NCBI GenBank assembly: GCA_947452295.1
Contig: CANGCK010000005.1
Location: 1 to 64,000, forward strand
Reading direction: 5' to 3'
Origin: Sphingobacteriia bacterium
GTDB lineage: Bacteria > Bacteroidota > Bacteroidia > Chitinophagales > Chitinophagaceae
DNA: 64,000 nt
Below the pieces are notes generated by a model. The model did not search any database and was not told where the DNA came from. It saw only the letters and a list, made by a program, of their open reading frames with translations. Below are positions 54,518 through 62,582 of this stretch, piece after piece (the first letter of the stretch is position 1; each line of letters starts with the position of its first letter). A program made the translations under genes and the position numbers.

Positions 54518-55555
54518 TTAACAAATCCGGGGTAGTTGATCGCCAACTAATTTTGAAATTATTCTTCTGCCTTTCAAAGCAGATTCTATTATTACTTTGC
54601 CTGGATATTCTTCACTTATTTGTCCAATGCAAAATGCATGCTTCGTTTTGTCATTATTCTTTAATAGGGAAAGCATCGCTTCTTCAATTGAAGGGTCAAC
54701 AATGGCAATAAATACGCCTTCATTAGCTACAAACAAAGGCTCTAATCCTAATAATTCACAGGCCCCTTCTACCGATTCATTCAACCGAATATTTTTTTCA
54801 AAAATTTGTATGCCTACATTGCTTGTTTCAGCAATTTCATTCAATACAGTTGCTACACCACCTCTGGTTGGGTCTCTAAACAATTTTATTTGACCTTTAA
54901 AAACAGTTAAGCATTCATTACATATATGGTTTAAATTTCTAGTATCACTCACTATATCACTTTCAAATTGCAATCCTTCTCTTATACTCATAATAGCCAT
55001 TCCATGATGTGCAATGTCGTTGCTCACTATTATAGAGTCACCCACTTTTATTCTAGAGGCATCCAATAATGCATCATTATGTACCACGCCTATCCCAGCT
55101 GTATTAATAAATAGTTGATCACCTTTTCCTTTCTCTACCACTTTTGTGTCTCCGGTAACTACTTGAACTCCAGCATCTTCGCAAGCTTTTTTTATACTTT
55201 GAATAATCTGCCAAAATACTTCCATTTTTAATCCCTCTTCAATTATAAAACTTAACGATAAATAAGTTGGCACTGCTCCACACATGGCCAAATCATTCAC
55301 TGTACCATTAATTGCTAAATCACCTATATTACCTCCCGGAAAAAATATAGGTGATACTACATAACTATCTGTACTGAATGCAAGTTTACCCGCTAAAGTA
55401 AAAACCGCTCCATCTGCTTTCTTATCTAGTAGCTCATTTGTAAATTGGGAAATCACTAAGTTGTCTAATAGTTTTGATGTTAATACTCCACCACTGCCAT
55501 GGCCTAGTGTAATAATATCAAAATCCATTTTAGGCATCGGACATTGTAATTGCAT
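54518..55555 (-). CDS. hypE: Hydrogenase maturation protein HypE
   Basis: A protein of about 345 residues of the PurM/AIR-synthase-like family. It has ITLGHGSGG near the start, FSTDSYVVSPIFFPGGNIGD, and the C-terminal PRIC, whose Cys is carbamoylated and dehydrated to thiocyanate to make the cyanide ligand of [NiFe]-hydrogenase. The start chosen is ATG at 55555; an in-frame TTG at 55564 would overlap hypD. It forms a two-gene operon with hypD. Confidence 0.95.
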   Translation of the reverse strand: MQLQCPMPKMDFDIITLGHGSGGVLTSKLLDNLVISQFTNELLDKKADGAVFTLAGKLAFSTDSYVVSPIFFPGGNIGDLAINGTVNDLAMCGAVPTYLSLSFIIEEGLKMEVFWQIIQSIKKACEDAGVQVVTGDTKVVEKGKGDQLFINTAGIGVVHNDALLDASRIKVGDSIIVSNDIAHHGMAIMSIREGLQFESDIVSDTRNLNHICNECLTVFKGQIKLFRDPTRGGVATVLNEIAETSNVGIQIFEKNIRLNESVEGACELLGLEPLFVANEGVFIAIVDPSIEEAMLSLLKNNDKTKHAFCIGQISEEYPGKVIIESALKGRRIISKLVGDQLPRIC

Positions 55556-55560
55556 ATTAA

Positions 55561-56670
55561 TCAATTGAAATTGTGGTTAATTGATGGGCGATGAAAATTA
55601 TAGTATGCAGCACAAGCACCTTCGGTTGATACCATTGGAGCTCCCAATGGGTTTAGTGGCGAACAAGTTGTCCCAAAAAATTTACAATCCTTCGGTTTTT
55701 TAATTCCTTTTAAAATATCTCCTGCAATGCATTCCGTAATGTTTTCCTTATTGTTGGCAACTAAATTAAATTTCTTTAGCGCATCATATTGCTTAAACGC
55801 TGGCCTTACTTCATAACCACTAAATGGTATTAAGCCAATCCCTCTCCAATCCCTATCGGTTACTTCAAATACCTTATTAATTACATCCTGCGCTTCTTTA
55901 TTGCCTTCTTCTTTTACAACACGTGCATATTGATTTTCTACTTTACAAACTCCTTTTTCTAATTGTGTAATAGTCATCAATAATCCTTGCATTAAATCTA
56001 CCGGCTCAAATCCGGTAATAACAATGGGTATCTTGTATTTTTCTACCAAAGGATAATATTCACTATTACCCATAATTGTACAAACATGCCCAGCAGCTAA
56101 AAATCCATCAACCCTTGTAAATGGATCTTCCATAATTGCTGCAATGGCTGGCGGTACTAATACATGTGCTGTTAAAATTGAATAGTTGTTTAACCCATCG
56201 CCTTGGCTGGCATGTAATACAGATAAGGCATTGGCAGGTGCTGTTGTTTCAAAACCTACTGCAAAAAACACAACCTGCTTACCTGGATTACTTCTGGCAA
56301 TGTCTACTGCCTCTAGTGGAGAATATAAAATTCTGATATCTGCACCATTTGCCTTTGCTTCTAATAAACTCATTTTACTCCCCGGAACACGCAACATATC
56401 ACCATACGAACACAAAATTACTTTATACTCAACCGCTAATTCAATCGCTAGGTTTATGATGCTTTGTGGTGTAACACATACCGGACAACCTGGCCCATGT
56501 ACTATTGAAATTTCCTCGGGCAAAATATCTATTATGCCATGCTTTACCAAACTATGTGTTTGTCCACCACATACTTCCATGATGGTCCATGGTTTAGTAA
56601 CTATTTTGTTTATCTTATCTAAATAATTATGAACAACCGCTGCATCTCTATACTCCGCTATGTACTTCAT
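55561..56670 (-). CDS. hypD: Hydrogenase maturation protein HypD
   Basis: A 369-residue iron-sulfur protein. The CGGQTHS motif (near residue 34), GPGCPVCVTP and the C-terminal cysteine region around CKFFGTTCSPLNP match HypD, the scaffold on which the Fe(CN)2CO group is built with HypC. It is upstream of hypE. HypA, B, C, F and hydrogenase subunits are not in the window. It is transcribed from the 286-bp gap shared with the divergent 56957 gene. Confidence 0.95.
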   Translation of the reverse strand: MKYIAEYRDAAVVHNYLDKINKIVTKPWTIMEVCGGQTHSLVKHGIIDILPEEISIVHGPGCPVCVTPQSIINLAIELAVEYKVILCSYGDMLRVPGSKMSLLEAKANGADIRILYSPLEAVDIARSNPGKQVVFFAVGFETTAPANALSVLHASQGDGLNNYSILTAHVLVPPAIAAIMEDPFTRVDGFLAAGHVCTIMGNSEYYPLVEKYKIPIVITGFEPVDLMQGLLMTITQLEKGVCKVENQYARVVKEEGNKEAQDVINKVFEVTDRDWRGIGLIPFSGYEVRPAFKQYDALKKFNLVANNKENITECIAGDILKGIKKPKDCKFFGTTCSPLNPLGAPMVSTEGACAAYYNFHRPSINHNFN

Positions 56671-56956
56671 GTTGTTAAATTTAACTAGTAAATTCAGTAG
56701 GATTTTCTATGATGCAGAAACATTTTCACTATTGTTGAGTTAAATGAATGGTTTGTTTTTTACTAAAACCTAGCATTTATTAGAAGGGGAGAGCTCCTTC
56801 CTATGAAGGTACAAATTGATTGGATTGGTTTAATGGTTATTTTTAAATAAATAAACCCATTCCAAATATAATTTTTAGTACCGCCGATGATTATTTTATC
56901 ACCTATTTAGTATGTTTACAATTCATTAATCATACATCACTCAAATTCCTGCTATT

Positions 56957-57658
56957 ATGTTACAAGGCTTAAAAAAGTACCTCAATGAAGAACAAGATCC
57001 TGCTGCTATTGAAAAAGTACTCAATAAGCTCAATGGAATTATTATGAATAGTGAAGAACTTACCTATATCGCTGTTCAAAAAAAACCAGCAGTAAACATC
57101 GCCCCAGATTGTATTGCCCTTACTAACAAACGAATTATATTCTGTCGACCAAAAAATTTAGGTCTTTCAATGGAATTTCAAGATTATATATGGAAAGATA
57201 TTGCTAATTGCCATATTAAAGAAGGCATTTTAGGAGCTGAATTTACCATACAAACTATTAGTGGTGAAACAAATAAAATAGATTACTTGCCTAAAGTACA
57301 GGCTAGAAAATTATATGCAACGGCCCAAGAGCAAGAAGAAATTCAACGAGAATATAGAAGACAATTGGATTTAGAAGAAAAAAGAGCTGCTGCCGGAAAT
57401 GTAACTTTAGCTACAAATATACCAGCCTCTGCCGAACAAATGCAAGCTGAAATAAAACAAGATACGCCCAATCAATCTAATCCAACCAACCCATTACCAA
57501 ATTCAGATATGCCAATTCCGCAAGAAATGCCCATTCAGTCAGCACCTTCCGAAGACCCTTTGGCTTCACTTCAAAAATTAAAGTTATTGCTCGAAAATGG
57601 GCTAATTACTAAGTTTGAATTCGATGCAAAAAAAGCAGAAATCTTAGCAAGAATTTAA
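56957..57658 (+). CDS. PH-like and SHOCT-domain protein
   Basis: A 233-residue cytoplasmic protein. Residues about 30-125 look like a bacterial PH domain (IALTNKRIIFCRPKNLGLSM, then DYIWKDIANCHIKEGILGAE). A charged helix and a Pro/Gln/Asn-rich linker follow. The last 33 residues (DPLASLQKLKLLLENGLITK, then FEFDAKKAEILARI) form a SHOCT motif, a short oligomerisation helix pair. The function of this family is not known. The gene stands alone. Confidence 0.75.
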   Translation: MLQGLKKYLNEEQDPAAIEKVLNKLNGIIMNSEELTYIAVQKKPAVNIAPDCIALTNKRIIFCRPKNLGLSMEFQDYIWKDIANCHIKEGILGAEFTIQTISGETNKIDYLPKVQARKLYATAQEQEEIQREYRRQLDLEEKRAAAGNVTLATNIPASAEQMQAEIKQDTPNQSNPTNPLPNSDMPIPQEMPIQSAPSEDPLASLQKLKLLLENGLITKFEFDAKKAEILARI

Positions 57659-57788
57659 ATGAAAAATATTCATATGTATGGTTAAACGAGCATTTTCTCG
57701 CTAATCTTTATCATTCATTGCATTTCCCCCTGAATTTTACTTAAACTGTACACTTTTACAAAGCAAGATCAACCTATTTATAAATGTT

Positions 57789-57824
57789 ATTGGCTTACTT
57801 AAATTATGATTATAGTAAGCCAAT
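57789..57824. promoter_or_regulatory. 11-bp inverted repeat between the SHOCT gene and galK
   Basis: ATTGGCTTACT (57789-57799) and AGTAAGCCAAT (57814-57824) are perfect inverted arms with a 14-base spacer. No T-run follows. It could be a terminator of the upstream gene or an operator for galK. Confidence 0.5.
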
Positions 57825-57827
57825 ATC

Positions 57828-57841
57828 CCCAAATATTTGGG
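57828..57841. promoter_or_regulatory. Perfect 14-bp palindrome upstream of galK
   Basis: CCCAAATATTTGGG is a perfect palindrome 97 bp upstream of galK and only 3 bp after the previous inverted repeat. Its size fits a dimeric repressor site. The regulator is unknown. Confidence 0.45.
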
Positions 57842-57937
57842 CCTAGCATAAAATAACTTTTATTGCAAGTAGAAGAAACAAAAAAATAACTTTCATTTTC
57901 TATTTTCTGTAATATATTGTAGTAATATTCAACGGTA

Positions 57938-59086
57938 ATGACGCAACTTTTACAACAACATTTTATTAATACTTTTAAAACCGAACCGGTATTATACCGT
58001 TCACCCGGACGCATTAATATTATTGGAGAGCATACCGATTATAATGGTGGATTTGTATTACCTGCAGCCATTCAACAAGCAGCGCATATTGCCATTAGTA
58101 AAAGAAACGATAATGCGTTACATTTAATGGCAATGGACTTAAATGAATCTATTGTTTTACAATTAAATGACTTGCAACCAATACCTCATTCATGGTCTAA
58201 TTATATTGCAGGCGTAGTTGACCAATTGCTTCAACAAGGAAAAACCCTTGGAGGTTTTAATTTAATCTTAAATAGTAATATCCCAATTGGAGCAGGCTTA
58301 TCGTCATCTGCTGCAATTGAATGTGTAGTTGCATATGCGCTGAATGATTTATTTAATTGCAACTTAACTTCACTGGCTTTAGCACAACTTTCTCAACAAG
58401 CGGAACACCATTTTGCCGGAGTAAAATGCGGTTTGATGGATCAGTTTGCTAGTATGATGAGTAAAAAAGACCAACTCATCAAACTCGATTGCTACTCATT
58501 ACAATACGAATACATTCCTTTTAATATTCAAAATTACTCACTGGTTTTATTCAACTCTTGCGTTAATCATAGCTTAGCTTCTTCTGCATACAATGAAAGA
58601 AGGCAACAATGTGAACAAGCTGTTGAGTGGGTTAGTCAATCTATACCCAATATACATTCTCTTCGTCAAGTGAATGAAGAGATGTTAAACAATATAGTAT
58701 TGCCTAAAGATTCATTAGTGCATAAAAGAAGTACTTATGTAGTAAATGAAATACAACGTGTAGAAGCAGCCTGTAACGCACTACAGCAAGGGAATATCAG
58801 CGCATTGGGTAAATTAATGTTCAAAACACATGAAGGCCTTTCAATTGATTACGAAGTAAGTTGTAAAGAATTAGATGTCTTGGTTGATGCAGTAAAAAAT
58901 ATTCCTGAAGTAATTGGAGCAAGAATGATGGGAGGGGGCTTTGGCGGATGTACATTAAATTTAATTGAATCGTCGGCAGTAAATAAAACCATCGAAACAG
59001 TTGAAAAAATATATCAACAACAATTTAATTCCAACTTACCCCATTACATTGTAGAAACTGCCAATGGAAGTAGTAAAATAAATTAG
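57938..59086 (+). CDS. galK: Galactokinase
   Basis: A 382-residue GHMP kinase. RSPGRINIIGEHTDYNGGFV is the galactokinase signature, IPIGAGLSSSAAIECVVAYA the ATP-binding loop, CGLMDQFASMM the catalytic Asp region and GARMMGGGFGGCTLNLIE the third GHMP motif. It phosphorylates galactose to galactose-1-phosphate. galT and galE are not next to it. The start is the ATG at 57938. Confidence 0.95.
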   Translation: MTQLLQQHFINTFKTEPVLYRSPGRINIIGEHTDYNGGFVLPAAIQQAAHIAISKRNDNALHLMAMDLNESIVLQLNDLQPIPHSWSNYIAGVVDQLLQQGKTLGGFNLILNSNIPIGAGLSSSAAIECVVAYALNDLFNCNLTSLALAQLSQQAEHHFAGVKCGLMDQFASMMSKKDQLIKLDCYSLQYEYIPFNIQNYSLVLFNSCVNHSLASSAYNERRQQCEQAVEWVSQSIPNIHSLRQVNEEMLNNIVLPKDSLVHKRSTYVVNEIQRVEAACNALQQGNISALGKLMFKTHEGLSIDYEVSCKELDVLVDAVKNIPEVIGARMMGGGFGGCTLNLIESSAVNKTIETVEKIYQQQFNSNLPHYIVETANGSSKIN

Positions 59087-59125
59087 CCTCTTCACTATCT
59101 ATTAATAAATTTTCCTATACTCCTT

Positions 59126-59704
59126 TTATTTACCAAATGCCGATATATTAGTACTGAATATTTTTATGGCAATAGCCAACAAAATCACCCCAAAAAATTT
59201 TCTTACTGCATGTAATCCAGATTCTCCCAATGCCTTTTTAATTAATCTCAGCGACTTTAGTGTAATATAAACAATGATTAAATTAATAAGAATGCCTGAT
59301 AAAATATAAGCCTCATCAAAGTTTGCTTTTAACGACATAATAGTTGTAAGTGTACCACTACCCGCAATGATGGGAAAAGCGATTGGCACAACTGTGCCTG
59401 ATTGCGCATTTGCATCTCCTTTAAAAATTTCATGACCCAACACCATTTCCAATCCTAATAAAAATATTACTACAGATCCACCAACAGCAAATGAACGAAC
59501 ATCTAATCCCAAAATATTTAAAAACGGCTTTCCTGCATATAAAAATAAAATCATCAATGCACCTGAAAAAATGGTTACTTGCAATGATCGAATACCGCCT
59601 AATTTTTCCTTTAATGAAATCAATAATGGTATAGAACCAATAACATCTATTACCGCAAAAAGCGTAAAAGTTACGGTTAATAATACATCAAACTGGATAT
59701 TCAT
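59126..59704 (-). CDS. MarC-family membrane protein
   Basis: A 192-residue protein with about six membrane helices. TFTLFAVIDVIGSIPLLISL and the VPIAFPIIAGSGTLTTIMSL segment are the conserved family motifs. The family's function is unclear; despite its name, MarC was not confirmed as a drug-resistance factor. It is convergent with galK, 39 bp away. Confidence 0.88.
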   Translation of the reverse strand: MNIQFDVLLTVTFTLFAVIDVIGSIPLLISLKEKLGGIRSLQVTIFSGALMILFLYAGKPFLNILGLDVRSFAVGGSVVIFLLGLEMVLGHEIFKGDANAQSGTVVPIAFPIIAGSGTLTTIMSLKANFDEAYILSGILINLIIVYITLKSLRLIKKALGESGLHAVRKFFGVILLAIAIKIFSTNISAFGK

Positions 59705-60086
59705 ATTAATAGTTTAATTAAATATATAAAATTGCGTTAATTCAACCAATTCTTACCATCAATCCCTCATAATTAATGGTATACCATCTCTATTTTACAA
59801 TCATTCAATAACCAAAATGATTAATTAAGTGCATTGAGCAAATATACTTACAATGAATTATTTAAATATCTGTAGATTATTATATTTAAAAAATACAGTA
59901 TTTGTAGTGGTTATTATTCTATCATCCTATTTTATCTAATTAATAAAAAAAAATTCAAATACGTCAATTAAATTGAAAAATTTAATTGAACTTTGCTCTA
60001 ATATTAATTTGTATTTAATATACCTGAAATTGTAAGACTTACTGAAGACGAATTATTTGATTCCCGCACATACTAGAAAAAAAATT
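59705..60086. other. Divergent intergenic region with palindrome
   Basis: No gene is seen in this AT-rich stretch between marC (minus) and the surface-protein gene (plus). It must hold both promoters. The only clear structure is the palindrome at 59964-59989. Confidence 0.5.
59964..59989. promoter_or_regulatory. Perfect 11-bp inverted repeat, possible operator
   Basis: TCAATTAAATT (59964-59974) and AATTTAATTGA (59979-59989) are perfect arms around GAAA. GAACTTTG, one base off the TAnnTTTG -7 box, starts within the right arm. The palindrome would thus cover the promoter of the surface-protein gene about 100 bp downstream. Confidence 0.45.
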
Positions 60087-61595
60087 ATGAGAAAAATTCG
60101 GCTACTATTTTTGTTGCCCTTGTTGATATGCCGGATGCTAATGGCGCAGTCTCTGCCTGTACTCACAAATGTTTCTCTTAGTAGTAACAATGCAAATCCG
60201 CAAAGAGCAAAATTAGGCGATTCTGTTTTTTTAAAGTTTACGGTTAGCAATGGTATTCCTACTCCTACAGTATTGATGGAGGATAAAGTCACCAGTGTTA
60301 TAAATACCAACGGAAACAATTGGGTAGCAAAAATGGTTGTTGATGAAACCATTGAAGACGGATATATTATTTTTAAAATTCAATATGGAGATTTTTCTAA
60401 TTCTCAAAATATGAATTTAAATGCTACTACCGATAGTAGTATGGTTATTGTAGATAATGTTGCTCCTTTCATCATAAGTGTGGGTCGCCAAAATCCAAGC
60501 CAGCAAAAAACATTGCAAACTACATTGGTTTATCGAGTTACCTTTAGTGAAGAAGTGAATAACGTTAATGCAGCAGCTTTTAAATTTAATACAATTGGAG
60601 ATATAATTGGAACCATTACTGGCATCAATAAAATTTCAGCTACAATATATGATGTTACAGTAGCAATTACAGACGGTGGTACTATTGGACTAGAATTGAA
60701 CGAAATTAGTGGAATTACTGATTTAAGTTCAAATGCGCTATCAACAGCGTTCAATACCAAACAAACCTATATTATCAATAGTGCACCTAAATTTATCAAG
60801 TCTACTGACCCCACTTCACTCATTGCTTGTATTAATGAAGACTTACCGCTAAGTGATACTTTAACTGTTTTTGACCTCGATTTAAATCAAGTTATTACAT
60901 GGTCTATAAATGAATTGCCCAAAAATGGAACATTAGTCGGATTCCCATTTACTGCTACCAATTATTTCGGAAATGTAGTTCCTGATAATATATTCTATAA
61001 ACCCAATAATAACTTTCTTGGGAATGATACTTTTTCTATTAAAGTGAGTGACGGAATTCTTACAAAAAAATTAAATATTTATCTCAGCGTACATCCATTG
61101 CCTGTATTAACATTGTCTGTCAATAACACTAAAATTAGCAAAGGCCAATATGCTTATTTTACAGCAACAGGTGAAGGGAATTTTAAATGGAGGCCGGCAT
61201 TTGCTGTGGAAGATTCAACTGCTGCAATAACCAAAGCAAGAATTATAGATACAACTACGTTTATGTTAACATTAACCAACTCTGTAGGTTGTAGCACATC
61301 CGATACCATAACCATTAACTCCATTGAAGATTATTATGTTAACCCTTCAATCGTATTCTCTCCAAATGGTGATGGCATTAATGACAAATTTGTCATAGAC
61401 AATATTGATGTGTATCCTAGTAATAAAGTGCAGGTTATCGATAGAAATGGTAAAATAATTTTCGAAAAAGAAAATTACGGAAACGATTGGAATGGTTTTG
61501 TAAACAATAGAATATTAGTGAAAGACACTTATTTTTACGTTATTTGGACCAACGGTCATATTGCCAAAAGAGGCGCTATTACTGTAGTTATGTAA
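60087..61595 (+). CDS. Secreted multi-domain protein with type B sorting domain
   Basis: A 502-residue exported protein from the ATG at 60087; an in-frame TTG at 60057 would lengthen the signal peptide without need. The signal peptide is RKIRLLFLLPLLICRMLMAQ. Then come an Ig-like domain with VYRVTFSEEVNNVNAAAF, a cadherin-like module (FDLDLNQVITW, FLGNDTFSIKVSDG), a PKD-like segment, and the gliding-type C-terminal domain from VFSPNGDGINDKFVI. The type IX system would export it and fix it to the surface. The PorP/SprF-like gene directly downstream is its usual partner. Confidence 0.9.
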   Translation: MRKIRLLFLLPLLICRMLMAQSLPVLTNVSLSSNNANPQRAKLGDSVFLKFTVSNGIPTPTVLMEDKVTSVINTNGNNWVAKMVVDETIEDGYIIFKIQYGDFSNSQNMNLNATTDSSMVIVDNVAPFIISVGRQNPSQQKTLQTTLVYRVTFSEEVNNVNAAAFKFNTIGDIIGTITGINKISATIYDVTVAITDGGTIGLELNEISGITDLSSNALSTAFNTKQTYIINSAPKFIKSTDPTSLIACINEDLPLSDTLTVFDLDLNQVITWSINELPKNGTLVGFPFTATNYFGNVVPDNIFYKPNNNFLGNDTFSIKVSDGILTKKLNIYLSVHPLPVLTLSVNNTKISKGQYAYFTATGEGNFKWRPAFAVEDSTAAITKARIIDTTTFMLTLTNSVGCSTSDTITINSIEDYYVNPSIVFSPNGDGINDKFVIDNIDVYPSNKVQVIDRNGKIIFEKENYGNDWNGFVNNRILVKDTYFYVIWTNGHIAKRGAITVVM

Positions 61596-61625
61596 GTGTA
61601 TGTTTATCCCACTACGAGTACAATT

Positions 61626-62525
61626 ATGAAAAAAATAAAAGCTATAAAAAATATTACCCTAACAGCAATACTCACTTTGCTTGTGCTCTCTAGCTTTGCT
61701 CAATTGCAATTAGAAAATACAATGAGCCAATATTTTCATAATCGGATTTTGTTAAATCCTGCTTATACAGGAATCGATGGAAATAAAATTTACGCACTCC
61801 AAAATAGGAGTTTTCTTGAATTTGAAGGCGCACCGGTAATGAATAGCATTAATGCAGAAATTTTATTTGGTAAAAATTCTGCCATTGGTATTCAGGTTTT
61901 AAATGATAAAAGCGGTGCCTTAATTCGTTCAATTGGCGGAATAAACTATTCTTATCGTGTACAAATTAGTGATGAACAATTCATCCGCCTAGGTATAGCG
62001 CTTGCTTTTAATAGCGATAGATTAAATACTTCAATGTTAACTTCAACCGCTTTAGTTGATCCCGCAATTCAAGCTAATTTAATTAGTCAAAGCGGCTATG
62101 ATGGAAATTTCGGTTTGGTATACAATAGTAAAAAACTAGACCTTCTTTTATCTTTTAATAGAATTGGCAATAACCTTCAAAGCGATTGGCAAATAAGTAA
62201 TCTTTCTTATTTAACAACAGGAATTTTTTATTCAACTCCATTAGATGCGGCAGAAAAAATCATTTTAAAACCAATGGCTATGTTACATTTATATAGAAGA
62301 ACATGGGCAGTAGCAGATTTTGGTTTTCACCTTAACTTTAACAAAGGCATCAATTTAATGGGTATTTACCAAACAACAGGAAATATTAAATCTGGCGCCG
62401 GCATTAAAATTTCAGGTGCTGCCGAAGCTAATTTTTATTACAATACCAATCCTCAACAATCAAATGCCTATAGCCAACAATTTGAATTAGGATTAGGTTT
62501 ATATTTAGGCAAAAAGAAAAATTAA
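61626..62525 (+). CDS. PorP/SprF-family outer membrane protein
   Basis: A 299-residue protein from the ATG at 61626, with signal peptide MKKIKAIKNITLTAILTLLV ending in SSFAQ. MSQYFHNRILLNPAYTGIDG is the diagnostic PorP/SprF opening, and the rest is beta-strand rich (GLVYNSKKLDLLLSFNRIG). Such proteins form outer-membrane barrels that help type B substrates reach or stay on the surface. It follows the type B protein at 60087 by 30 bp and is likely its partner. Confidence 0.93.
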   Translation: MKKIKAIKNITLTAILTLLVLSSFAQLQLENTMSQYFHNRILLNPAYTGIDGNKIYALQNRSFLEFEGAPVMNSINAEILFGKNSAIGIQVLNDKSGALIRSIGGINYSYRVQISDEQFIRLGIALAFNSDRLNTSMLTSTALVDPAIQANLISQSGYDGNFGLVYNSKKLDLLLSFNRIGNNLQSDWQISNLSYLTTGIFYSTPLDAAEKIILKPMAMLHLYRRTWAVADFGFHLNFNKGINLMGIYQTTGNIKSGAGIKISGAAEANFYYNTNPQQSNAYSQQFELGLGLYLGKKKN

Positions 62526-62530
62526 ATAAA

Positions 62531-62577
62531 TTATCCGGATATATATACCACTTTATAGATACATATATCCGGGATAA
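62531..62577. terminator. Bidirectional hairpin between convergent genes
   Basis: TTATCCGGATATAT (62531-62544) pairs with ATATATCCGGGATAA (62563-62577) with a single bulged base. It lies 6 bp after the PorP/SprF-like gene and 6 bp before the end of the receptor gene. It lacks a strong T-run but its position fits termination from both sides. Confidence 0.65.
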
Positions 62578-62582
62578 ATTAC

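Noticed and set aside
54490-54893. Plus-strand open frames over hypE
   Set aside because: They are antisense to the clear hypE gene and partly overlap the tRNA.
36917-56670. NodU-type carbamoyltransferase as a HypF substitute for the orphan hypDE
   Set aside because: HypF shares a carbamoyltransferase-like domain, but the 36917 protein lacks the acylphosphatase and zinc-finger parts and lies within the polysaccharide genes.
56783-56800. GAAGG...CCTTC inverted repeat in the hypD upstream region
   Set aside because: Only five paired bases, with a bulge on extension; too weak to call.
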